Assembly: GCA_025656435.1 (NCBI GenBank)
Contig: JAHXHT010000159.1
Coordinates: 1 to 5,566 of the forward strand
Reading direction: 5' to 3'
Length of the DNA stretch: 5,566 nucleotides
Source of the DNA: Candidatus Thiodiazotropha sp. (ex Gloverina cf. vestifex)
GTDB taxonomy: Bacteria > Pseudomonadota > Gammaproteobacteria > Chromatiales > Chromatiaceae
In this document: in pieces, positions 1-5,483 of the stretch
Numbering within the stretch: position 1 is the first letter of the stretch
How the letters are laid out: the number at the start of each line of letters is the position of its first letter
Notes under the pieces: generated by a model
Databases searched by the model: none
Told to the model about the DNA's origin: nothing
The model's input: the letters and a program-made list of their open reading frames with translations, nothing else
Made by a program: the position numbers and the translations under genes

Positions 1-1
1 A

Positions 2-469
2 CAGTCACAATTACGGCCATACAACCGCGCCTACGCCTATCGGGGACTAATCGCCTCGGCTTTCAGCCTTCCATGGCGATCAGCGATCGAGTTGTTGGCG
101 GCCCTAATCTCAAGCCTGCTTTTTTTCCTTGTGGGACTACCGGCAGTTGATTTCCTCACCTATGAAGGGGAAACCCATCTCCTGCAGCAGGATTCCCTGG
201 CCTCGCACCTGGAGTTTGCTCGTGGTGAGGCGATCAGACAGGAACTGACTGTGACCGTCTGCCCTTCAAGAGACAACCGCAACTGCCTGGTGCGCGGTGA
301 CTGGCGGGAAGGTTGGATAATATTTACCGATACCGAGGGTCTACCGCTACACGTCAGTGTCGGTGACAAGATGCTGCACAATCAGAAAAGTGCTGATGGG
401 GCACAGCCATTCCTCGCACAAATGCATGTCGTCCAGTACCAGTCAGACGGCTCCATCCGCCTCAACTGA
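2..469 (+). CDS. GspH/FimT-type minor pseudopilin, 5'-partial or with degenerate N-terminus
   Basis: Likely a minor pseudopilin of a type IV pilus or type II secretion system, which would sit in the inner membrane and prime or cap a pilus-like fibre. Counting residues from the in-frame TTG at 92, a hydrophobic helix (about 1-22) is followed by the FimT/GspH signature: FARGEAIRQ (42-50), VTVCPS (54-59), a second Cys at 65, and W71 with GWIIF (74-78). The C57/C65 pair and the W..GW..F pattern are typical of the family. The frame stays open to the window edge with no ATG, GTG or TTG before 92, so the true start is either outside the window or at TTG 92, which has no convincing Shine-Dalgarno. 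Just upstream of 92 the frame reads AFSL-PWRSA-IELLAAL, as if five residues split a normal (G/A)FSLIELLAAL prepilin motif. The protein ends at DGSIRLN, earlier than I expect for the family. Domain identity is fairly secure; the start and functionality are not. Confidence 0.65.
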   Translation, partial: QSQLRPYNRAYAYRGLIASAFSLPWRSAIELLAALISSLLFFLVGLPAVDFLTYEGETHLLQQDSLASHLEFARGEAIRQELTVTVCPSRDNRNCLVRGDWREGWIIFTDTEGLPLHVSVGDKMLHNQKSADGAQPFLAQMHVVQYQSDGSIRLN

Positions 470-517
470 CATATTCACTCATTCAACAATTGAATTGAAT
501 AGGCTTTGATGAGCCAC

Positions 518-1936
518 TCACCAATCGGTATGTACAAATCCCCACTCAGGGTGATCTACCCGTTCATAGGTATGGGCACCAAAGGCATCCCGCTGAGCCT
601 GAATCAGATTTTGTGGTAAGCGACCGGTACGGTAGCTATCGAAATAGTTGAGGCAGGCACCCATAACCGGGATCGGGATACCACTCGCGGCAGCAAAAGC
701 CACGACCCGTCGCCAGGCACCCTGCAGAACCTGAAGCTGAGCGCCAAGCTCACTATCCAGCATTAAATTGGCTAGCGGAACTTCCCCGCTAAAGGCCTGC
801 CTGATCGGGTCCAGCAGACGCGCTCGAATTATACAGCCGCCCTTCCAGATACGTGCTGTCTCGGAGAGATCGACCGACCATTGATATCGCTCTGAGGCAC
901 TGCGAATCAGGTCCATGCCCTGTGCATAGGCAGTGATCCGCGAGGCATAGATCGCTCCGTGCAGATCGGCCAACAACGCTTGAGGATCCGGTACCGCCGT
1001 CATGTCTGGTCCCTGTAACTTCTTTTCAGCAGCCATGCGCTCCGATTTTGAGGATGAAAGCACTCGGGCGTCCACAGCTGCCGCAATACCCGGTACGGCC
1101 ACACCCTGTTCCAATGCTGCCTGCACCGTCCAGCGGCCGGTGCCCTTCTGTCCCGCCCGGTCCATAATCTTGCCGACAAGCGGTTCACCACTACCAGCGT
1201 CGACGACTTTCAGAACCTGAGCAGTCAGTTCAACAAGAAATGACTCCATGGGTCCCTGATTCCATTGATCGAAGATCTCAGCCATGGCCGGCTCAGCCAG
1301 TCCCAGGCCACGCTGCATCAGATCATAGACTTCTGCCAGTAGCTGCATGTCGGCGTATTCGATACCGTTATGCACCATCTTCACGAAATGCCCTGCCCCA
1401 TCAGGACCCACATGGGTCACACAGGCGCCTGCTTCGGTCTGTGCCGTAATGGCCTCGAAGATCGAGTGAACCTCGGCATAAGCCTCGGCGGAACCGCCGG
1501 GCATCATTGATGGACTCTGTCTGGCACCCTCTTCACCACCGGAAATACCAACACCGACAAAGTGAAGCCCCTTGTCACGCAGTCGCTTCTCTCTTCGCTG
1601 GGTATCTTCGAACCAGGAGTTACCGCCGTCCATGATAATGTCGCCTGGCTCAAGTAAAGGCAGTAGGCGATCAATCATCTGGTCCACCGGATCACCCGCC
1701 TTGACCATCAGCAGCACTCTTCTGGGACGCTCGAGCATAGTGACAAAATTGGAGAGTTCGCTATCACCACCAAACGCCTTTCCTTCATGTTCTGCAAGGA
1801 AATCGTTGATCTTGCCGGCATTCCTATTCCAAACGGCAACAGAAAACCCCTTCTCCTCGATATTCTGCGCCAGATTGCTGCCCATGACACCGAGACCAAT
1901 CAGTCCGACATGAAAAGCTTGCGAGGTATCGCTCAT
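518..1936 (-). CDS. gnd: 6-phosphogluconate dehydrogenase, decarboxylating (NADP+)
   Basis: Catalyses oxidative decarboxylation of 6-phosphogluconate to ribulose 5-phosphate, CO2 and NADPH, the last oxidative step of the pentose phosphate pathway, in the cytosol. The 472-residue length matches the long (about 470-residue) homodimeric class. Visible motifs are the Rossmann glycine loop GLGVMG (14-19), DGGNSW (103-108), the substrate-loop GGEEGAR (133-139), the catalytic segment KMVHNGIEY with K186, H189, N190 and E193 (matching the Lys/His/Asn/Glu set of the sheep enzyme), the family signature IMDRAGQKGTGRW (257-269), GGCIIR (366-371) and the C-terminal tail RDAFGAHTYER (449-459) ending in HTDW. 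No key residue is missing. The ATG at 1936 overlaps the pgl stop by four bases (ATGA) and has a strong AAGGAG seven bases upstream inside pgl. It is the last gene of the zwf-pgl-gnd block and converges on the pseudopilin gene across a 48-bp gap. Confidence 0.97.
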   Translation of the reverse strand: MSDTSQAFHVGLIGLGVMGSNLAQNIEEKGFSVAVWNRNAGKINDFLAEHEGKAFGGDSELSNFVTMLERPRRVLLMVKAGDPVDQMIDRLLPLLEPGDIIMDGGNSWFEDTQRREKRLRDKGLHFVGVGISGGEEGARQSPSMMPGGSAEAYAEVHSIFEAITAQTEAGACVTHVGPDGAGHFVKMVHNGIEYADMQLLAEVYDLMQRGLGLAEPAMAEIFDQWNQGPMESFLVELTAQVLKVVDAGSGEPLVGKIMDRAGQKGTGRWTVQAALEQGVAVPGIAAAVDARVLSSSKSERMAAEKKLQGPDMTAVPDPQALLADLHGAIYASRITAYAQGMDLIRSASERYQWSVDLSETARIWKGGCIIRARLLDPIRQAFSGEVPLANLMLDSELGAQLQVLQGAWRRVVAFAAASGIPIPVMGACLNYFDSYRTGRLPQNLIQAQRDAFGAHTYERVDHPEWGFVHTDW

Positions 1937-2634
1937 ATGACAGCTCCTTGTTCTTCTCTAGTTTCAGGTAGCGAACGAGCCGCACCAGTGTCCATCAGCC
2001 AGTCGCCTTCGACCGCCAAGGCTGCCGGTACGCTGCGGTCATTGAGCGCCCAGCGCACGGCATCAGCCTTGTCCTCTCCCTGCACCATGACCAGGAGATG
2101 CTGGGCATCATGAATAACCCGCGGTGCGATGGTGAGGCGCTGCAGAGGGGGCTTGCTACCGATTACCGGCATGACGCGGCGTTTCTCCTCATCCAGCGCA
2201 ACCGAACCGGGAAAGATCGACGCCGTATGACCATCCTCACCGATTCCCAACAACATAATGTCGATGCGTGCCGGCAGTATCGCCTCATAAGCCTGCGCAG
2301 CCTCGTCCGGGTGCTTTTCACCGCACATACGATGGACCGTCATATCCTTTGGAACTCCATTGGGAAAGAGCCTCGAAATAACCGTAAACGCATTACTCTC
2401 AGGCGCCATGGGCGGGACACAACGCTCATCGCCAAAATAGAGCGTGATCTGATGCCAGGGTATATCATTTCGTGTCGCAAGCTGCTCATAGACCGGCAAC
2501 GGAGTTGAACCACCTGCGAGCATAAGATGACAGTGACCGGATTGATCCAGGACGCTATCAATCATTTGAAGAATCCACTCAGCCGCCGCATCGACGAAGG
2601 CTTCCGACTCTATGATTTTTCGCATACCGCTCAT
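1933..2634 (-). CDS. pgl: 6-phosphogluconolactonase (DevB/Pgl type)
   Basis: Hydrolyses 6-phosphoglucono-1,5-lactone to 6-phosphogluconate, linking Zwf to Gnd in the cytosol. With the start used here the protein has 233 residues, typical of the DevB/NagB-fold class and unlike the beta-propeller YbhE class. Motifs are LAGGSTP (39-45), FGDER (67-71), the active-site block GIGEDGHTASIFP (130-142) containing the conserved His136, and RLTIAPRVI (166-174). Start choice: an in-frame ATG at 2652 would add six residues (MAGDRD) and overlap zwf by 22 bases, but no Shine-Dalgarno precedes it. The ATG at 2634 has GGGAG eight bases upstream and overlaps the zwf stop as ATGA, exactly like the pgl/gnd junction. 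An ATG at 2625 is a weaker alternative. Function is secure; the start is an inference. Confidence 0.95.
   Translation of the reverse strand: MSGMRKIIESEAFVDAAAEWILQMIDSVLDQSGHCHLMLAGGSTPLPVYEQLATRNDIPWHQITLYFGDERCVPPMAPESNAFTVISRLFPNGVPKDMTVHRMCGEKHPDEAAQAYEAILPARIDIMLLGIGEDGHTASIFPGSVALDEEKRRVMPVIGSKPPLQRLTIAPRVIHDAQHLLVMVQGEDKADAVRWALNDRSVPAALAVEGDWLMDTGAARSLPETREEQGAVI
1944..1949 (-). promoter_or_regulatory. Shine-Dalgarno of gnd, inside the pgl 3' end
   Basis: Read on the minus strand, AAGGAG lies seven bases before the gnd ATG at 1936. It is embedded in the last codons of pgl (the E-Q-G-A-V-I end), so ribosomes finishing pgl meet it directly. This supports both the gnd start and translational coupling through the ATGA overlap. 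Confidence 0.8.
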
Positions 2635-4166
2635 GTCTCTATCTCCCGCCATTGTCGACTATAGCGATCCATCAGCGTATCTGCTTCCACAGGTCCCTCG
2701 CTGCCTTCGGCATAAAAAACCGGCTGGCGTTTCTGTGCCCCCTCCCACGCCTGGAGTATCGGGGTAACAAAGCGCCAGGCATATTCCACCTCATCGCGCC
2801 GGGCAAACAGGGTGACATCCCCCTTGATAGCATCCAGCAACAACCTTTCGTAGGCATCCTTGATAGGACTCTCGTAAGTTTCAGAGTAACTGAAATCCAT
2901 CTCCACATTACCCACATCCATTTGGTCACCTGGCCGCTTGCTGGAGATCTTTAAGGCGATACCTGCATCGGGCTGTATGCGGATTGTAAGGATATTGGGT
3001 TCCAGACTTTGACAGACATCGTCTCGTCCGAACAGGCAGAGTGGGACAGGTCGAAATACCACCGAAATCTCAGTCACACGTTTCGACAAATGCTTACCCA
3101 CGCGCATGTAAAACGGCACGCCCTGCCAACGCCAGTTGTCGATGTAGCACTTGATCGCCGCGTAGGTGGGGGTGCGGGATTTTGTATCTACATCATCCTC
3201 ATCCCGATAGCCCCGGTACTGGCCGTAGATCACATGATCGAATACATCTTGTGCGTTGAACGGTCGCAGGGAACGTAATACCTCAACCCGTTTGTCACGG
3301 ATGTCATCGGCAGCAAAAGAGACTGGTGGTTCCATGGCGCATAAAGAGAGCACCTGCAACAGATGGCTCTGCACCATGTCGCGCAGGACGCCTGTCTGAT
3401 CGTAGAAGCGTCCCCGTCCCTCTACACCAATCGACTCAGCAGCCGTGATCTGGATGTGATCGATATATTTACGATTCCAGAGAGGCTCAAAGATCGTGTT
3501 GCCGAGACGGGCCACAAGAATATTCTGTACCGTCTCCTTACCCAGATAATGATCGATTCGATAGACCTGATTCTCCTGCAGTACCTCACCGACAATACGA
3601 TTAAGATCCGTAGCGGAATCCAGATCCCTGCCATAAGGTTTCTCCATGATCACACGGGTCCATGGGGAACCTTCGCCATTGCCGGTTAAAAGACCCGTCT
3701 CCTCCAACCGATGAAGAATGACCGGAGCAGCCGATGGCGGTGTGGCAAAGTAGAATAGGCGGTTACCCTCACTGCCGATGGTTTGCTCCAGTTGCTCGAG
3801 ACGCTCTCTCAGGGCGACATAACCCTCCGGGTCCTCAAAGTTACCTTCCACATAGGAGATACTCTGACTGAATTGCTGCCAGACTATCTCATCAATGGGT
3901 TGAGCTCGGGAATAGTCTGAGACTGCCTGGTGCAGGATCTCTCGAAAAGCCTCATCCGACTGTGGTGAACGACTATAGCCAACCACGGCAAACCGTTCAT
4001 CCAGTGCCTTTTCCCGCACCAGGTTATACAGCGCCGGCAACAGCTTCCTGCGGGTAAGGTCCCCGGCTGCGCCGAAAATCACCAATATGCAGGGCTCCAG
4101 CCTATCCGGCTGCAGAAATAGCTCACCTGACTTGAGGCGGCTGATATTCGGTAGGTTTGATGTCAT
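2631..4166 (-). CDS. zwf: Glucose-6-phosphate 1-dehydrogenase
   Basis: Oxidises glucose 6-phosphate to 6-phosphogluconolactone with reduction of NADP(+), the entry step of the oxidative pentose phosphate pathway. From ATG 4166 the protein has 511 residues, within the usual 480-515 range. It shows the nucleotide-binding block FGAAGDLTRRK (31-41), EKPYGRD (175-181), the substrate-binding and active-site signature RIDHYLGKE (203-211) with H206 and K210, and the catalytic-base segment RDMVQSHLLQ (262-271) with H268, matching His240 of the Leuconostoc enzyme. The frame continues upstream to a TTG at 4280 (38 more residues), but that extension is proline/glycine-rich, crosses a homopolymer tract and has no family resemblance, so ATG 4166 is preferred. 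The Shine-Dalgarno before 4166 is weak. The N-terminus (about 25 residues before ILVIFGA) is longer than that of E. coli Zwf and resembles the type seen in cyanobacteria. First gene of the zwf-pgl-gnd block; its stop overlaps the pgl start. Confidence 0.97.
   Translation of the reverse strand: MTSNLPNISRLKSGELFLQPDRLEPCILVIFGAAGDLTRRKLLPALYNLVREKALDERFAVVGYSRSPQSDEAFREILHQAVSDYSRAQPIDEIVWQQFSQSISYVEGNFEDPEGYVALRERLEQLEQTIGSEGNRLFYFATPPSAAPVILHRLEETGLLTGNGEGSPWTRVIMEKPYGRDLDSATDLNRIVGEVLQENQVYRIDHYLGKETVQNILVARLGNTIFEPLWNRKYIDHIQITAAESIGVEGRGRFYDQTGVLRDMVQSHLLQVLSLCAMEPPVSFAADDIRDKRVEVLRSLRPFNAQDVFDHVIYGQYRGYRDEDDVDTKSRTPTYAAIKCYIDNWRWQGVPFYMRVGKHLSKRVTEISVVFRPVPLCLFGRDDVCQSLEPNILTIRIQPDAGIALKISSKRPGDQMDVGNVEMDFSYSETYESPIKDAYERLLLDAIKGDVTLFARRDEVEYAWRFVTPILQAWEGAQKRQPVFYAEGSEGPVEADTLMDRYSRQWREIET
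2643..2647 (-). promoter_or_regulatory. Shine-Dalgarno deciding the pgl start
   Basis: On the minus strand GGGAG (within GGCGGGAGATAGAGAC) sits eight bases before ATG 2634, the start of pgl chosen here. It lies inside the zwf coding end and downstream of the alternative ATG at 2652, so it cannot serve that upstream start. Confidence 0.6.
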
Positions 4167-4239
4167 AAGGTCGTTTACCACACCGTTCGTTGTTAATATG
4201 CCCCATACTCTGCCAGAGCCTGGGGGGGGAAATCCAATA

Positions 4240-4253
4240 CAATACGAATATTG
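4240..4253. promoter_or_regulatory. Palindrome-like operator candidate CAATA-CGAA-TATTG
   Basis: Two five-base inverted arms, CAATA (4240-4244) and TATTG (4249-4253), flank CGAA. The site lies about 75-90 bases upstream of the zwf ATG at 4166, where a repressor of the pentose phosphate operon could act. It does not match the HexR pattern I know (TGTAATnnnATTACA-like), so no regulator is assigned. Confidence 0.3.
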
Positions 4254-4303
4254 CTGTTTTCGCACCCAATCCTGTCGCAAAAACCTTGAACAAGTCTGCC
4301 TTT

Positions 4304-4321
4304 CTTAAAACGGCTTAAAAC
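4304..4321. repeat. Tandem CTTAAAAC repeat, 10-bp period, over the candidate -35
   Basis: CTTAAAAC occurs at 4304-4311 and again at 4314-4321, separated by GG, so the copies lie one helical turn apart on the same DNA face. The second copy includes the candidate -35 hexamer. Such an arrangement would suit an activator or repressor binding as a head-to-tail dimer, but AT-rich coincidence is possible. Confidence 0.4.
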
Positions 4322-4344
4322 CAATACAAGATTCGCGATATACT
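4315..4344 (+). promoter_or_regulatory. Candidate sigma70 promoter for the NYN-domain gene
   Basis: A -10 box TATACT (4339-4344, one mismatch to TATAAT) is preceded after 18 bases by TTAAAA (4315-4320, four of six matches to TTGACA). Initiation would fall near 4351, giving a leader of about 120 bases before the GTG at 4472. The -35 lies within a tandem CTTAAAAC repeat and the spacer contains CCAATACAA, so regulator binding there is plausible. This rests on pattern reading only. Confidence 0.4.
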
Positions 4345-4352
4345 AAATTTCT

Positions 4353-4366
4353 GGCCTGAAAAGGCC
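4353..4366 (+). other. Short leader hairpin with GAAA tetraloop
   Basis: GGCCT (4353-4357) and AGGCC (4362-4366) form a perfect five-base-pair stem closed by a GNRA-type GAAA loop. If the candidate promoter is real, this would be at the very 5' end of the NYN-gene transcript, where it could protect the RNA end or act as a protein-binding site. There is no following U-tract, so it is not an intrinsic terminator. Confidence 0.35.
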
Positions 4367-4458
4367 CGGCGCTTTGAGCAGTTATGGCACCCCTACAACG
4401 ATGATCGCTTGCTTTCTGCCTCGCAAAATAACGATTAGAAGACTCACAACAACGACTC

Positions 4459-4463
4459 AAGGA
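4459..4463 (+). promoter_or_regulatory. Shine-Dalgarno supporting the GTG start at 4472
   Basis: AAGGA lies eight bases upstream of GTG 4472, a normal spacing, and decides this non-ATG start. A second AGGA at 4467 is too close to the start to be used. Confidence 0.6.
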
Positions 4464-4471
4464 TCAGGATA

Positions 4472-5314
4472 GTGCATAACAGCATTAAGATAGGTGTTTT
4501 CGTCGATGCGGAAAATGTCCGCTACAACGGCGGTTATCAACTCCGCTACGACATTCTACGGCTTTTTGCCACCCGCTATGGCGGCAGTCTATTAAGGCTC
4601 AACACCTATATCGCCTTTGATCAGGAGCGGGCCAAGGAAGATCCGGAATATCGGCGTCGGGCACTGACTTACCAGCAGATGGTGAGGGACTTTGGTTGGA
4701 AAGTCATCGTCAAGTATGTGAGGCGGTACACTGACAAAGAGGGCAATGTGACTACCAAGGCCAATGCCGACCTGGATATGGCTGTAGATGCCATGCTGCA
4801 GTCGGAGAAGCTCGATCTGTTATTGCTGGTAACAGGAGACGGTGATTTTCTACAGGTAGTCACCGCCCTGCAGGACCGGGGTTGCCGGGTTGAACTGCTG
4901 GGCTTCCGGAATGTCTCGCAAGAGTTACGCCGCCAAGTGGATGACTACTTTTCAGGATTTCTGATCCCCGACCTCCTTCCCATTACCTACGAACCGCGTA
5001 ATGAGTGGGGGCTACCCGGTTCCTGTGTACGTGGCGTCTGTGCAAAATGGTTTCCCGAGAAGGGTTATGGTTTCTTGCGCTTTCTGAAAAAGATCGATCC
5101 CAATTTGTGGATTACCGACCCTCGTCATGAGGAGTCTCCTTATGAAAGCGTTTTTTGCCATGCCAACGAACTGGCTGATGGGGTGAACGACGAAGTATTG
5201 ATGAGTCGGGACTCTGTCCTCGAGTTCTATATCGAGAAGAGCGATAAAGACGACGGAGGACTTGTGGCCAACAATGTCAGATTGGTGCCCAGCTTCGGCA
5301 ACAATGGGCTCTGA
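4472..5314 (+). CDS. NYN (LabA/DUF88, PIN-like) domain protein with C-terminal cold-shock-like domain
   Basis: A probable metal-dependent ribonuclease with its own RNA-binding module; the target is unknown. Residues 5-170 form an NYN domain: strand IGVFVDAEN with D12 and N15, then K96, D100 and D106 in TKANADLDMAVD, then VTGDGDF (120-126) with D123 and D125, then GCRVELLGF (137-145). These acidic positions match the PIN-like metal site. Residues about 184-272 read as a cold-shock OB fold: GVCAKWFPEKGYGF (188-201) is like the GxVKWFNxxKGYGF strand with RNP1 (KGYGFLRF, 197-204), VFCHA (227-231) sits at the RNP2 position with Cys for the usual Val, and VLEFYIEK plus ANNVRLV (249-272) match the last strands. 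The RNP1-RNP2 loop is enlarged by about 15 residues compared with CspA. There is no signal peptide or membrane segment, so it is expected in the cytosol. It starts with GTG, is divergent from zwf, and has its own candidate promoter. The NYN call is firm; the cold-shock assignment is from motif reading. Confidence 0.9.
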   Translation: MHNSIKIGVFVDAENVRYNGGYQLRYDILRLFATRYGGSLLRLNTYIAFDQERAKEDPEYRRRALTYQQMVRDFGWKVIVKYVRRYTDKEGNVTTKANADLDMAVDAMLQSEKLDLLLLVTGDGDFLQVVTALQDRGCRVELLGFRNVSQELRRQVDDYFSGFLIPDLLPITYEPRNEWGLPGSCVRGVCAKWFPEKGYGFLRFLKKIDPNLWITDPRHEESPYESVFCHANELADGVNDEVLMSRDSVLEFYIEKSDKDDGGLVANNVRLVPSFGNNGL

Positions 5315-5393
5315 AATTCTGTTATTCGAACATATCCCTGTGCCTGGTGGATGAATTTAGCTTTTCATCGGGCTTCACTGCCATCCCGTAACT

Positions 5394-5480
5394 CCCTCTC
5401 CCCCAGGGAGAGGGTTGGGGTGAGGGGATTGGAATGCTAACACTTTGATTATTGTGCCACCCTCATCCTGTCCTTCTCCC
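5394..5480. repeat. Intergenic inverted-repeat element (CCCTCTCCC/GGGAGAGGG type)
   Basis: CCCTCTCCC (5394-5402), loop CCA, and GGGAGAGGG (5406-5414) make a perfect nine-base-pair hairpin, followed by TTGGGGTGAGGGG. A second, inverted and diverged copy of the 5406-5426 segment lies at 5460-5480: 16 of 21 positions are identical to its reverse complement, and four of the five differences become G-U pairs in RNA, so one long stem with a 33-base loop is also possible. I recall this pyrimidine/purine-rich hairpin family from intergenic regions of many gammaproteobacterial genomes; its mobility and function are unclear to me. It follows the NYN gene by about 80 bases and could form the 3' end of that transcript, although no U-tract follows. 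Confidence 0.65.
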
Positions 5481-5483
5481 TAA

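Larger units (their letters stand above)
4167..4471. other. Divergent intergenic region between zwf and the NYN gene
   Basis: These 305 bases hold no gene I can support. They contain the 5' leaders and presumably the promoters of both flanking genes. The part next to zwf has a G8 tract (4222-4229), a palindrome-like site (4240-4253) and one copy of CCAATACAA (4234-4242). The middle has the tandem word CTTAAAAC (4304-4321), a second CCAATACAA (4321-4329) and a good -10 box (4339-4344). The part next to the NYN gene has a short GC hairpin (4353-4366) and the start-proximal AAGGA (4459-4463). I could not identify a convincing zwf promoter by eye. Confidence 0.7.

Noticed and set aside
481..515. 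Hairpins ATTCAA-CAA-TTGAAT (481-495) and GGCT-N6-AGCC (502-515) between the convergent genes, considered as terminators
   Set aside because: Stems are short or AT-only and neither strand has a following T-tract, so an intrinsic terminator is not supported.
1572..2113. Overlapping plus-strand frames (1572-1913 and 1787-2113) opposite gnd/pgl
   Set aside because: Serine/proline/arginine-rich shadows of the gnd and pgl coding strands without motifs.
2098..2508. 136-residue plus-strand open frame opposite pgl
   Set aside because: It lies fully antisense to a clear pgl gene, has low-complexity basic composition and shows no recognisable domain. It is a coding-bias shadow.
3363..3689. 108-residue plus-strand frame opposite zwf
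   Set aside because: Antisense to the conserved RIDHYLGKE region of zwf, with no Shine-Dalgarno or family motif.
4285..4294. CTTG-AA-CAAG palindrome in the intergenic region
   Set aside because: Only four-base arms with no extended symmetry. Such a site is common by chance.
4384..4404. Possible leader peptide MAPLQR upstream of the NYN gene
   Set aside because: No Shine-Dalgarno, no repeated regulatory codons and no attenuator-like alternative stems. A seven-codon frame is expected by chance.
4167..4471. HexR operator for zwf
   Set aside because: I looked for TGTAATnnnATTACA-like or TTGTAGT/ACTACAA-like palindromes and found none. CAATA-CGAA-TATTG does not match.
5350..5369. GATGAA-N8-TTCATC inverted repeat after the NYN gene as a terminator
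   Set aside because: The six-base-pair AT-rich stem is followed by CGGGC, not a U-tract; too weak to call.
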